Assembly (NCBI RefSeq): GCF_013426975.1
Contig: NZ_JACCPY010000023.1
Location: 1-64,000, forward strand
DNA from: Sphaerotilus sulfidivorans
GTDB lineage: Bacteria; Pseudomonadota; Gammaproteobacteria; Burkholderiales; Burkholderiaceae_C
Reading direction: 5' to 3'
Length of the DNA: 64,000 nucleotides
Positions 38,227 through 46,346 of the stretch are shown piece after piece (the first letter of the stretch is position 1; each line of letters starts with the position of its first letter). The notes beneath the pieces were generated by a model. It did not search any database, was not told the origin of the DNA, and saw nothing but the letters and a program-made list of their open reading frames with translations. A program made the translations under genes and the position numbers.

Positions 38227-39711
38227 TCAGGCGTCCGTGCCGAACCAGTGCTCGCGCGCCTTCATGATCAGCGCCTTCGCACGGGCCTCGTCGACGCCGG
38301 TCATCTCGACCAGCTCGTCGACCGCAAGATCGGCGAGATCGTCGCGGGTGTGGATGCCACCCTCGGACAGGCTCGCGATCAGTTCGGCGTTGAGTCCTTC
38401 CATGTCGCGCAGGTCCTGCGACACCTCCTCGACGCGCTCCTCCTTGGCGATCTCGAGCGTCAGCAGGACATTCTTCGCGCGGGAGCGCAGCTCCTGCACC
38501 GTGTCCTCGTCGAAGGCATCGATCTCCAGCATCTCCTGAAGCGGCACATAGGCCACTTCCTCGAGACTGGTGAAGCCCTCGGCGATCAGGATGTCGGCGA
38601 CTTCCTCGTCGACATCCAGACGCTCGACGAACAGGCGACGGATGCCGTCGCTTTCCTCGGCCTGCTTGGCCGCCGATTCCTCGGCGGTCATGATGTTGAT
38701 GCGCCAGCCGGTCAGCTCGGAGGCCAGACGCACGTTCTGGCCGCCGCGACCGATCGCGATGGCCAGGTTCTCCTCGTCGACCACCACGTCCATCGCGTGC
38801 TTTTCCTCGTCGACGACGATGGACTGCACATTGGCCGGGGCCAGCGCGCCGATGACGAACTGCGCCGGATCCTCCGACCACAGCACGATGTCGACGCGCT
38901 CGCCGGCGAGCTCGTTGGTGACCGCGTTGACGCGCGAACCGCGCACGCCCACGCAGGTGCCGATCGGATCGACACGCTTGTCATAGGACACGACGGCGAT
39001 CTTGGCGCGGCTGCCCGCATCACGGGCGCAGCTCTTGATCTCGAGCAGGCCCTGCTCGATCTCGGGCACTTCCTGGCGGAAGAGCTCGACCATGAACGAC
39101 GGCGCCGAGCGCGACAGCAGGATCTGCGGACCGCGCAGCGTCGGATCGATCTCGACCATCATCGCCCGCACCCGGTCGCCCGAGCGCAGGTTTTCCTTCG
39201 GGATCAGCTCGCTGCGCTTCAGGCGGCCCTCGACGCGGCCGCTCTCGACGATCAGGTCGCCCTTGTCGAGGCGCTTGACGGTGCCGGTGAAGATCTTGTC
39301 GCCGCGCGACAGGAAGTCGTTGAGCAGCTGCTCGCGCTCGGCGTCGCGGATCTTCTGCAGGATCACCTGCTTGGCGGCCTGCGCGCCGATGCGGCCGATC
39401 GGCACCGACTCGACCGACTCCTCGAGGAAGTCGCCGACCTCGATGTCGTCGATCTGCTCCTTGGCCTCGAAGTGCAGGATCTCGGCCTCGGGCTGCTGCA
39501 GACCGGCCTCGTCGGGCACGACATGCCAGCGCCGGAAGGTCTCGTAGGCGCCGTTCTCGCGGTCGATGGCGACACGGATGTCGACCTCGCCCTCATAGAG
39601 TTTCTTGGTGGCCGAGGCCAGCGCCGACTCGACGGCGCCGAACACGACTTCGCGATCGACGTTCTTCTCGTGCGAGATCGCATCGACCAGCATCAACAGT
39701 TCGCGGTTCAT
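38227..39711 (-). CDS. nusA: Transcription termination/antitermination factor NusA
   Basis: 494 residues, the full proteobacterial form. N-terminal RNA-polymerase-binding domain ([18 protein letters not shown]), S1 domain (about 135-200, [15 protein letters not shown]), two KH domains ([15 protein letters not shown] and [15 protein letters not shown]) and two C-terminal acidic AR/helix-hairpin-helix repeats. It modulates pausing, termination and rRNA antitermination. ATG 39711 overlaps the rimP stop (ATGA). Downstream of it, 89 bases precede infB. Confidence 0.97.
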   Translation of the reverse strand: MNRELLMLVDAISHEKNVDREVVFGAVESALASATKKLYEGEVDIRVAIDRENGAYETFRRWHVVPDEAGLQQPEAEILHFEAKEQIDDIEVGDFLEESVESVPIGRIGAQAAKQVILQKIRDAEREQLLNDFLSRGDKIFTGTVKRLDKGDLIVESGRVEGRLKRSELIPKENLRSGDRVRAMMVEIDPTLRGPQILLSRSAPSFMVELFRQEVPEIEQGLLEIKSCARDAGSRAKIAVVSYDKRVDPIGTCVGVRGSRVNAVTNELAGERVDIVLWSEDPAQFVIGALAPANVQSIVVDEEKHAMDVVVDEENLAIAIGRGGQNVRLASELTGWRINIMTAEESAAKQAEESDGIRRLFVERLDVDEEVADILIAEGFTSLEEVAYVPLQEMLEIDAFDEDTVQELRSRAKNVLLTLEIAKEERVEEVSQDLRDMEGLNAELIASLSEGGIHTRDDLADLAVDELVEMTGVDEARAKALIMKAREHWFGTDA

Positions 39712-40277
39712 TCTTCGTGACCTCCGGGTTCCTGTTCCGCCGCTTCACCCGCTGCCGCGCCGGCATCCTTGTCCTTGCGGCCCCGCCCCTTGAAGTCCAC
39801 GACCGGCACCAGCCGGGCCTCGCGGACCTCGTCGAGGGTGAAGCCCAGCACCTGCTCGTCCTTGTCCTTGCCGTCGCGGAAGATCAGCTCCAGCGAGGCG
39901 TCCGGACCCTTCCCGGCCAGACGGAGGATGCCGCGGTATTTCTTGCGCCCCTGGAAGACCTGGCGCAGCGTGACGTCGATCTCGGCGCCCTCGAAGCGCA
40001 CATAGTCGGCCATCCTGCGCAGCGGCCGATCCAGCCCGGGCGAGGACACCTCCAGACGAGCGTAGTCGCAGCCCTCGACCTCCAGCACGCGCTGGAGCTG
40101 GCGGGTGACCTGCTCGCAATCCTCGACCAGGACAAAGTCGGCCGGACCGGTCGGATAGACGGTGCCCGGCACCCGGTCGATGGACACACTCAGCAACCCG
40201 CGCAGGCCACGCTCGCATTCCACGAGTTCGTAGCCCATGCCGGTAACGGTTCGTTCGACAGCCTGCTGCCAGTTCAT
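39708..40277 (-). CDS. rimP: Ribosome maturation factor RimP
   Basis: 189 residues. N-terminal alpha/beta domain with [10 protein letters not shown] and the conserved [18 protein letters not shown] and [13 protein letters not shown] motifs; C-terminal SH3-like beta domain ([17 protein letters not shown]). A charged C-terminal tail (about residues 165-189, [20 protein letters not shown]) is an addition. It assists 30S assembly. It is first in the nusA-infB operon, so the operon promoter should lie in 40278-40436. ATG 40277; no clear ribosome site is visible. Confidence 0.95.
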   Translation of the reverse strand: MNWQQAVERTVTGMGYELVECERGLRGLLSVSIDRVPGTVYPTGPADFVLVEDCEQVTRQLQRVLEVEGCDYARLEVSSPGLDRPLRRMADYVRFEGAEIDVTLRQVFQGRKKYRGILRLAGKGPDASLELIFRDGKDKDEQVLGFTLDEVREARLVPVVDFKGRGRKDKDAGAAAGEAAEQEPGGHEE

Positions 40278-40436
40278 CTATGCAGTACAAACGGCAGCCT
40301 GAGAGCCGCGTCATGCCGCATCGAGGCCGCGACCGACACGAACTGCCCCTCGGGGCAGCCCATGCAACGGGCCTCTTCGCAGACATCACGCCAGCCGGCT
40401 GCCGCACTCCTTCCGGTGCCTTGCGGCGGTTCAAGC

Positions 40437-40468
40437 AAAAAAAATGGGCTGGATCTGATCCGCCCATT
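40437..40468 (-). terminator. Intrinsic terminator upstream of rimP operon
   Basis: On the minus strand an outer stem AATGGGC/GCCCATT with an inner GGAT/ATCC stem (40443-40468) is followed by eight consecutive T (40444-40437). This is a textbook Rho-independent terminator. It lies 70 bases past the stop of the unknown membrane gene (40538) and 160 bases before rimP, insulating the rimP-nusA-infB operon. An attenuator role is possible but not needed. The region 40278-40436 between it and rimP holds one small hairpin (CTGCCCC/GGGGCAG, 40343-40358) and presumably the rimP promoter. Confidence 0.8.
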
Positions 40469-40537
40469 CAGCGTTCTAGCGAAAACCTGATCATACCCGA
40501 GCCGGGACGCCCGGGCAACCCACCATGAGCCGGCCGA

Positions 40538-41374
40538 TCAGGCGGCCCGGGGCGGTCGTGGCCGGCTCTGGCTACCGGCGCCTCCCGCCGCATCGGGCAG
40601 ATCGCGCAGGCGCTGGCGCAGCTGGCGCTGCTCGAGACGCAGGTCCGCCTTCAGGTCGGAGAGGTTCAGCACCAGATCGCGCAGCCGACGCAGGTCATCG
40701 GCCGAACCGGCACCGGCCAGCAGCGGCACCGGGCCGGTGGCCAGATCGCCGAAATCGGACTGGTTGGTCGAGCCGCCCGCCGCCATGCGCTCGCGCAGAT
40801 CGCCGAGCTGATGCCCGATCTGCTCGCCATTGCGCTGCAGCAGACCCTCCAGTCCCGACAGGCGCTGCTCGAGTCGCGCAAAGCGATCGCGCTGGGTGTC
40901 GTCGGTGGCTGCACCCATCGCCTGCACCCGGGCGTATTCGCCGGCCAGCGATTCGCGGCAGGCCTCCACCTGGCGCGACAGCAGATCCATCTGCTGCGCC
41001 AGCGCGGGCGGCGGCACCACCGAGCCTGCAGCAGGTGCGACCGGCGCGGCCGGCCCCTCGGCCGATGCCGGCTGACCCGCCCGGCCGGCCGCCCGCCCCC
41101 GCCAGGCACCGATGCAGGCCGACAGGATCGCCAGGCCGAGCCAGACCGCCGCCACCAGCATCCACTGCCGCGCGGCGGCGATGTTGGCAGCCTCGTTGAT
41201 GTCGGGCATCGGCAGCAGCGCCGAGCTCGGGGTGAAATGCAGCCGCGCCAGGTCGTCGTTCAGATAGTCGAGCAGGCGCTGCCAGGCCAGCAGCGCCGGC
41301 ACCAGCCAGCCACCCCACAGCAGCATCTGGCCGACCAGGCGGATCGAGGAGGCGAAGGAAGGCAGATTCATCAT
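40538..41374 (-). CDS. Membrane-anchored coiled-coil protein of unknown function
   Basis: 278 residues, no family recognised. Two TM segments are likely: LVGQMLLWGGWLVPALLAW (about 13-31) and WMLVAAVWLGLAILSACIGA (about 71-90). A Pro/Ala/Gly-rich spacer follows, then a long region with coiled-coil character (MDLLSRQVEACRESLAGEY to LKADLRLEQRQLRQRLRDL). The shape, two helices plus a cytoplasmic or periplasmic coil, resembles structural or MotB/RmuC-like proteins, but there is no decisive motif. ATG 41374. A good extended -10 lies about 40 bases upstream and a strong terminator follows, so it is probably a single-gene unit. Confidence 0.7.
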   Translation of the reverse strand: MMNLPSFASSIRLVGQMLLWGGWLVPALLAWQRLLDYLNDDLARLHFTPSSALLPMPDINEAANIAAARQWMLVAAVWLGLAILSACIGAWRGRAAGRAGQPASAEGPAAPVAPAAGSVVPPPALAQQMDLLSRQVEACRESLAGEYARVQAMGAATDDTQRDRFARLEQRLSGLEGLLQRNGEQIGHQLGDLRERMAAGGSTNQSDFGDLATGPVPLLAGAGSADDLRRLRDLVLNLSDLKADLRLEQRQLRQRLRDLPDAAGGAGSQSRPRPPRAA

Positions 41375-41754
41375 GTCGACTCGCCCGCGGCGATCGGTCC
41401 CAAAGGTTACCGATTATCACAGCACAGAGGCCCAGGCCTGAAACAGCCGGCCCCGCAACCCGGCACCCGGACCAGGGGCGCCGGACACGCCATACCCTGA
41501 GCAGGATTGGAGCCCCGCTTCAGGACAGGCCAAGCATTCTTGCGGAACCTGTCACGCTCAAGCGCACTCCAAACCCGGAACCCGACCGCACCGCGCCAGC
41601 CTTCTCACCGGCGGTCAGGGTCGTTCGAAGCTGCAACCCGGGATGGGACAAGGACACGTCTTGATGCGCCTGTTGCCCGACTGGGTAGCCAGCCCCTGGA
41701 CCTGAGCCTGAAATCCGGATCACAAGATCCACGACGACAAGGAAGGAGCCCGAC
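41375..41754. other. 380-base intergenic region with divergent promoter signals
   Basis: On the minus strand TGTGATAAT (extended -10, hexamer GATAAT at 41418-41413) fits a promoter for the unknown membrane gene, with a weak -35 TTCAGG at 41442-41437. The leader would be about 32 bases. On the plus side, ACAAGGAAGGAGCC just before 41755 is a strong ribosome site for the small ORF. I see no RNA gene, repeat or convincing coding frame in the rest. Confidence 0.4.
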
Positions 41755-41970
41755 ATGTCCGACAAGCACACCCCTGCCGCCGACAGCTCGCTGCCGCTGT
41801 GGCGCCGGCTTCACACCATGCTGCGCAGCGAGGGCTCACGCGATCAGGACGGTCCGCGCGAGACCGACAGCGCCCGCATGGACCTGGGCTACGAGGCAGC
41901 CTACGCGCTGCCAGCCGGGTCGGAGCGGAGCGACGACGGCGGATCAGCCGGACCCGACCGCGCCGGCTGA
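41755..41970 (+). CDS. Small hypothetical protein
   Basis: 71 residues, hydrophilic and acidic (MSDKHTPAADSSLPLWRRLH to GSAGPDRAG), with no TM segment, signal peptide or known motif. The middle MLRSEGSRDQDGPRETDSARM is disorder-prone. The case for coding is the very good ribosome site AAGGAAGGAG, eight to ten bases before ATG 41755. The case against is its 70-base antisense overlap with the 3' end of the histidine kinase gene and its biased composition. Confidence 0.45.
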   Translation: MSDKHTPAADSSLPLWRRLHTMLRSEGSRDQDGPRETDSARMDLGYEAAYALPAGSERSDDGGSAGPDRAG

Positions 41971-43424
41971 TCCGGCCAGGGCACCCGGACCCGCACATCG
42001 AGGCCGGGCTGCGCCGGGCGCAGCTCCAGCCGACCGCCATGCGCCCGGGCGACCAGCCGGCACAGATGCAGGCCCAGGCCGACGCCGCCCTGCCCCCGGC
42101 CGCGTGCGGCGTCCGGCCGATAGAAAGCCTCGCCCAGATGGGCCAGCACCTCGGGCGGGACGCCCGGCCCATGGTCGCGCACGCCGAACTCGAGCAGATC
42201 GCCCGCCACCGCATCGGCCTGGCCTGCATCCGGGCGGACCCGGGCCAGCCGAACCTCCACCGGCGCGCTGCCGTGCCGCAGCGCATTGCCGACCAGATTG
42301 CGCACCAGCAGCCGCCAGCGCGCCGCATCGAGCGCCAGCTCGCCGGACACCGCATCGAGGTCGAAGCGCAGCGCCTGCTCGGGCGCACCCGCAGCCTCGG
42401 CCGCCTCGACCGCGGCCAGCTCGACCAGCAGCGCCAGATCGGTCGGCGCCGGCTGGAGCGCGGCATGGCCGCCGGCCAGGCGCTCGCCCTCGAGCAGATC
42501 GGCGATCAGCTCGCGCATCTCGCCCAGATCGCGCAGCAGCGCCTCGCGCGAGGGTCCGTCCTCGACCAGCTCGGCATGCAGGCGCGCGCGGGTCAGCGGC
42601 GAGCGCAGCTCATGGCTGATCGCCAGCAGCAGCGCGCGCTTGGCCTCGAGCATGCCGTGCAGCGCGGCGGCCATGGTGTTGATCTGGACCGCCAGCCGCC
42701 CCAGCTCGCCGCGGTCGCGCACCGGGATCGGCGAGGCGAAGTCGCCCTCGCCGTAGCGCACCGCGCCGGCGCGAATGTCGTCGAGCGGCCGCAGCCAGTG
42801 GCGCATCACCAGATAGGCCAGCAGCGTCAGGCCGAGCAGCGTGGCCAGCGTGACCCAGCCGATCGAGCGCGGCCGTTCCCGCCAGGGCACATCGCCCAGG
42901 CCGAAGCGGATGCGGTGGCCGTCCGGCGTGACCCGGCTGATCAGCAGCCAGCCGCGCTCACTGCCCTCGTCCGCGTCGGCGCGATCCTCCAGCGCCGGAT
43001 CGGCCACCCAGCGCAGGTCGCGCCCGCCCGAGGCCGGCGCATCGCCGTGATGGTGGCGATGCAGATCGACATCGGAGGCATGCCGGGGCGGCCCCATGCG
43101 CCAGGGCCGCTCCGGCTGACCGCGCAGATGCGGGTGCGAGTCCCACTGCACCACCGGCCCGTCGATGCGCACCGACAGCGGCAGGCGCGCCACCAGCGCC
43201 TGCGCACGTGCGATGTCCGGCGGCGAACCCAGGTCCGCCGCCAGCCGGTCGGCATAGTCGGCGACCAGCGGGCGCACCAGGCCGCGCCAGCCTCCGCCGA
43301 TCGCGCGCTGCAGGCCCGACATGAACACCGCCGTCATCGCCAGCGCCAGCACCACGAACAGCAGCAGCAGGCGCGGCCCGAGCCGGCCGCCCAGCCGGCG
43401 CAGCACGCCCGGCAGCCGCCTCAC
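41901..43424 (-). CDS. Sensor histidine kinase, CpxA/EnvZ-like, with His-rich periplasmic domain
   Basis: 507 residues. TM1 near 19-35 (LLLLFVVLALAMTAVFM), a periplasmic sensor domain (about 38-185), TM2 near 190-208 (WVTLATLLGLTLLAYLVM), HAMP, then the H-box LAISHELRSPLTRARL (phosphoacceptor H271) and an HATPase domain with N, G1 (FGVRDHGPGV) and G2 (QGGVGLGLHL) boxes. The sensor holds a run HASDVDLHRHHHGD (115-128), a plausible metal or pH site. The start is GTG 43424, whose GTGA overlaps the response regulator stop; the open frame that continues upstream is only the antisense of the regulator's reading phase. It ends 70 bases inside the small convergent ORF. Confidence 0.9.
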   Translation of the reverse strand: MRRLPGVLRRLGGRLGPRLLLLFVVLALAMTAVFMSGLQRAIGGGWRGLVRPLVADYADRLAADLGSPPDIARAQALVARLPLSVRIDGPVVQWDSHPHLRGQPERPWRMGPPRHASDVDLHRHHHGDAPASGGRDLRWVADPALEDRADADEGSERGWLLISRVTPDGHRIRFGLGDVPWRERPRSIGWVTLATLLGLTLLAYLVMRHWLRPLDDIRAGAVRYGEGDFASPIPVRDRGELGRLAVQINTMAAALHGMLEAKRALLLAISHELRSPLTRARLHAELVEDGPSREALLRDLGEMRELIADLLEGERLAGGHAALQPAPTDLALLVELAAVEAAEAAGAPEQALRFDLDAVSGELALDAARWRLLVRNLVGNALRHGSAPVEVRLARVRPDAGQADAVAGDLLEFGVRDHGPGVPPEVLAHLGEAFYRPDAARGRGQGGVGLGLHLCRLVARAHGGRLELRPAQPGLDVRVRVPWPDQPARSGPADPPSSLRSDPAGSA

Positions 43425-44137
43425 TCGGGCGCTCCGGCCGCGAAGGTGTAACCGGCATTGCGCAGGGTGCGAATGCAGTCGAGCGGCTCGAGCTTGCGGC
43501 GGATGCGGCTGACCAGGATGTCGATCGCGCGGGTGTGGATCTCGGTCTCGTGCCCGCGCAGGCGCGAAAGCATCTCGTCGCGACTGAAGACGCGCTGCGG
43601 CTCGGCCGCCAGCAGCGCCAGCAGCGTGAACTCGGTGCCGGTCAGCTCGACCGGCTGGCCGTCGCGCCAGACCTGGCGTCGCTCCAGGTCGATCTCGATG
43701 CGATCGAAGCGCAGGCGCCCGGCCATCGGCATCGCCGTGGTCGCGGTCGCCCCGACCGGCGCGGCACGTCGGCGCAGGATGGTCTGCAGCCGCGCCGCCA
43801 GCTCCCGCGGCTCGAAGGGCTTGGGCAGGTAGTCGTCGGCCCCCAGCTCCAGGCCGATGATGCGGTCGGTGACCTCGCCGCGCGCGGTCAGCATCAGCAC
43901 CGGCAGGCCGGCGAGACGGGCATCGGGGTCGCGGCGCAGGCGCCGGCACAGCTCGAAGCCGTCCATGCCGGGCATCATCACATCGAGGATCAGCGCATCG
44001 AAGGGCTCGGTGCGCAGCCGCTCCAGCCCCGCCTCCGGCCGGACCGAGGCCTCCAGCTGCAGGTCGAAGCGGCGCAGGTAGGCGGCCAGCGGCGCGGCCA
44101 GATGTTCATCGTCATCGATCAGGAGCAGGCGAGGCAT
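43421..44137 (-). CDS. Response regulator, OmpR/CpxR family
   Basis: 238 residues. Receiver domain: acidic pocket LIDDDEH (6-12), phosphorylation site D52 in LILDVMMPGMDG, Thr in MLTARGE and Lys in YLPKPFEP. The C-terminal winged helix is OmpR-type: ELTGTEFTLLALLAAEP, HTRAIDILVSRIRRKLEP and IRTLRNAGYTF. The Spy-like lipoprotein gene lies just upstream and the kinase just downstream, giving a Cpx-like envelope-stress operon. ATG 44137. Confidence 0.93.
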   Translation of the reverse strand: MPRLLLIDDDEHLAAPLAAYLRRFDLQLEASVRPEAGLERLRTEPFDALILDVMMPGMDGFELCRRLRRDPDARLAGLPVLMLTARGEVTDRIIGLELGADDYLPKPFEPRELAARLQTILRRRAAPVGATATTAMPMAGRLRFDRIEIDLERRQVWRDGQPVELTGTEFTLLALLAAEPQRVFSRDEMLSRLRGHETEIHTRAIDILVSRIRRKLEPLDCIRTLRNAGYTFAAGAPE

Positions 44138-44176
44138 GGCCCGATCCTAGCCGCGGACACCCGCCGCGCGCACGGC

Positions 44177-44767
44177 TCAGCCGTGGTGACGGCCACCGCC
44201 CATGAAGCCGCGGCCCGGACCGCGCTCCAGGAAGGTGCGCACCTTGGCCTGCTGCTCGGGCCTCAGGCTGTCGTAGAAGTCGCCCATCGCGGCGATGACC
44301 TGCGGCGCGGCGGCACGCGCGGCCTGCGTCTTCTCGTCGACCAGGGTCTGGGCGCGGGCCCGGTCGAAGCGCTCGCCCTTGACCAGCTCCTGCATCTGCT
44401 GCCTGGGCAGCATGCCGGGACCACCCGGGCCGCCATGTCCCCCGCGGCCGGCCTGCCCCGCGCTGCCGGCCATTGCCGTGCGCTGAGCCTGCAGGGTCTC
44501 CATCAGCCGGACCAGATGGCCCTTCTGCACCGCGTCGAGCTCGAGCTGCGCGGTGATGCGCTCGACCATGCGCTCGCGCATCTTCTGGTGGTCGGCCTCG
44601 CTGCGCGGGCCGTGCGCATGGCGGTCCTTCATGCCCATGCCGATGGACGAGCCCTCGCCCTCGGGGCCGCCGCGCCCGCCGAAGGGCGCGCTGCCGCAGG
44701 CGCTCAGACCGACCACCAGCGCCAGGGCGGCCACACCGGCCAGCGAACGCTTGAACACGCGATTCAT
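44177..44767 (-). CDS. Spy/CpxP-like periplasmic lipoprotein
   Basis: 196 residues. The signal sequence has a lipobox LSAC with C24 as the lipidated residue. The mature part is helical with two LTxxQ-like elements (LELDAVQKGHLVRLMETL, SLRPEQQAKVRTFLE), the hallmark of Spy/CpxP chaperones that sense and buffer misfolded envelope proteins. It is rich in His and Gly (KDRHAHGP, a Gly-rich linker at about 105-120, and a final GGGRHHG), which suggests metal binding. ATG 44767 with GGAAGGA about seven to ten bases upstream; the frame is open further but lacks a signal peptide there. First gene of the operon with the response regulator (39-base gap) and kinase. It may feed back on the kinase. Confidence 0.8.
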   Translation of the reverse strand: MNRVFKRSLAGVAALALVVGLSACGSAPFGGRGGPEGEGSSIGMGMKDRHAHGPRSEADHQKMRERMVERITAQLELDAVQKGHLVRLMETLQAQRTAMAGSAGQAGRGGHGGPGGPGMLPRQQMQELVKGERFDRARAQTLVDEKTQAARAAAPQVIAAMGDFYDSLRPEQQAKVRTFLERGPGRGFMGGGRHHG

Positions 44768-45236
44768 GACGATTTCCTTCCTTGATGAGACTGCATCGAA
44801 CACGGTCTCATCGTGCCGGGCGAGCGCTTCGGCGTCCTTTCGCCCAGGTATCGTCGTGTTTCGTTTTATGTCGTGCCCTGCCGGAGGGCCTCGACTGCGG
44901 CCGCGAAACCACAGCGTTTCGTCAGGAAACAGACTTTCGGATGTGACATGCTACACACTCGTTAACATGCAGGCCGGCATCAAGGATGGGACACCGTCCT
45001 TCTGTGGCGGGCACGATCAGGCGATGAGCTTTTCGCCGATTTGCATTCCGCAGGTAACAGATCTGTCGATACCAGAGCCCGGCGTGGAAAATTCGTTTCC
45101 ATCATTGCCGGAAAAGAGGTTTCCCCATGAAAAGGGAGACGGATCACCCGGCTCTGGTTGTCGCGCAGTCGATGCACGGCAGGACAATATGAAGTCTTCC
45201 CTGACAGCATGGGGAGACGCTGGGAGTCTTCTGAAC
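44768..45236. other. Divergent 469-base region between Spy-like operon and polysaccharide deacetylase
   Basis: It should contain promoters in both directions. On the minus strand CATAAAACGAAACACG (around 44872-44857) is AT-rich and could be part of the Spy-operon promoter; no convincing pair of CpxR boxes is seen. On the plus strand GGAAA-N5-TTTCC (45086-45100) is a short symmetric motif. An in-frame ATG at 45189, with AGGA four bases upstream, is an alternative start for the deacetylase. No RNA gene or other coding frame is supported. Confidence 0.4.
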
Positions 45237-46220
45237 ATGGTCGCCATCGCCCGCCCGATCGCACGCTGGTTCGTGCAGGCCCGTTATCCGACGGGCACGA
45301 ACCTGCTGCCGATCCTGATGTATCACAGGGTGCTGAAGGAGCCTGATCCTCTTCAGCCCGACGTGCCGGACATCCGCCAGATGGCCGAGCAGTTCCGCGC
45401 GCTCGCGGGCGCCTTCAAGGTCTTGCGGCTGCACGAGGCCGCCGAGATGCTGCGCGAAGGCCGGCTGCCCGCCGGGGCGGCCTGCATCACCTTCGACGAC
45501 GGCTACCGCGACAACCACGATCTGGCGCTGCCGCTGCTGCGCGAGTTCCGCCTGCCGGCCACCGTCTTCGTCACCACCGGCTTCCTCAACGGCGGCTGCA
45601 TGTTCAACGACACGGTGGTCGAGACGGTGCGCCGGCTGCCGCCCGGCGCGATCGACCTGTCCGAGGTCGGCCTGGGCACCCGCATGATCACCGACATCGC
45701 CTCGCGCCGCACGCTGGTGACCGATCTGACCCGGGCGGTGAAATACCTGGATCCGCAGCATCGGCAGGACTTCTGCGCCGAGCTGTGCCGCAAGGCCGGC
45801 GCGAAGCTGCCCAACGACCTGATGATGGACGACCACCAGGTGCGGGCGCTGTCCGACAGCGGTCTGGTCGACATCGGCGGCCACACCGTGACCCATCCGA
45901 TCCTGGCCAAGGTCGACCCCGAGCAGGCCCGGCGCGAGATCGCCGACAACCGCGACCGCATCACCGAGCTGACCGGGCGCCAGCCGCCGTGCTTCGCCTA
46001 CCCCAACGGCAAGCCCGATCTCGACTATGCGGCCATCCACGCCAGGATGGTGCAGGAGGCCGGCTACAGCAGTGCGGTGTCGACCGCCGTCGGCGTGGCC
46101 ACCGACCAGGCCGATCCCTACCAGCTGCCACGCTTCATGCCACGCGAGCGCAGCGCGGCCCAGTTCGTCGCGCGGATGATGCGCATGGCCACCCATCGCC
46201 ATCCACAGTTCGCGCGCTGA
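45237..46220 (+). CDS. Polysaccharide deacetylase (carbohydrate esterase 4/NodB-like)
   Basis: 327 residues. The NodB homology domain is clear: LPILMYHRVL, CITFDDGYRDNHDLAL (metal-binding DD), LPATVFVTTGFL, VDIGGHTVTHPILAKV (metal-binding HxxxH) and CFAYPNGKPD. It would remove acetyl groups from an N-acetylated or O-acetylated polysaccharide. The N-terminus starts MVAIARPIARWFVQARYP with GGGAG ten bases before ATG 45237; ATG 45189 is the main alternative. There is no clear signal peptide, as in related exopolysaccharide-cluster enzymes. It heads a run of surface-polysaccharide genes with the flippase 126 bases downstream. Confidence 0.85.
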   Translation: MVAIARPIARWFVQARYPTGTNLLPILMYHRVLKEPDPLQPDVPDIRQMAEQFRALAGAFKVLRLHEAAEMLREGRLPAGAACITFDDGYRDNHDLALPLLREFRLPATVFVTTGFLNGGCMFNDTVVETVRRLPPGAIDLSEVGLGTRMITDIASRRTLVTDLTRAVKYLDPQHRQDFCAELCRKAGAKLPNDLMMDDHQVRALSDSGLVDIGGHTVTHPILAKVDPEQARREIADNRDRITELTGRQPPCFAYPNGKPDLDYAAIHARMVQEAGYSSAVSTAVGVATDQADPYQLPRFMPRERSAAQFVARMMRMATHRHPQFAR

Positions 46221-46346
46221 GCACGGCACCTCAGGCCGAAAGGCCCGTTTGCTACCATCCACAAGAGGTTCGTCGCGGACGGACCGGGCCCCGCCGGACC
46301 CAGCCGACGGCGCGCCGCGGGCCGAACGATTCGACAAGGACCCTGA

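Noticed and set aside
34076-38539. 1487-codon open frame on the plus strand
   Set aside because: It lies antisense to infB, rbfA and truB. The translation is His/Arg/Gly/Asp-rich shadow sequence, the result of high GC at third codon positions. No family motif or ribosome site.
40278-40436. Possible leader RNA or tRNA gene upstream of rimP
   Set aside because: Only one seven-base hairpin (40343-40358) is visible; no tRNA-like arms or known leader motif could be recognised.
41901-43949. Long 682-codon reading of the histidine kinase frame
   Set aside because: The part beyond 43424 overlaps the response regulator in another phase and has shadow composition. The GTG at 43424 with GTGA overlap gives a normal kinase N-terminus and TM1.
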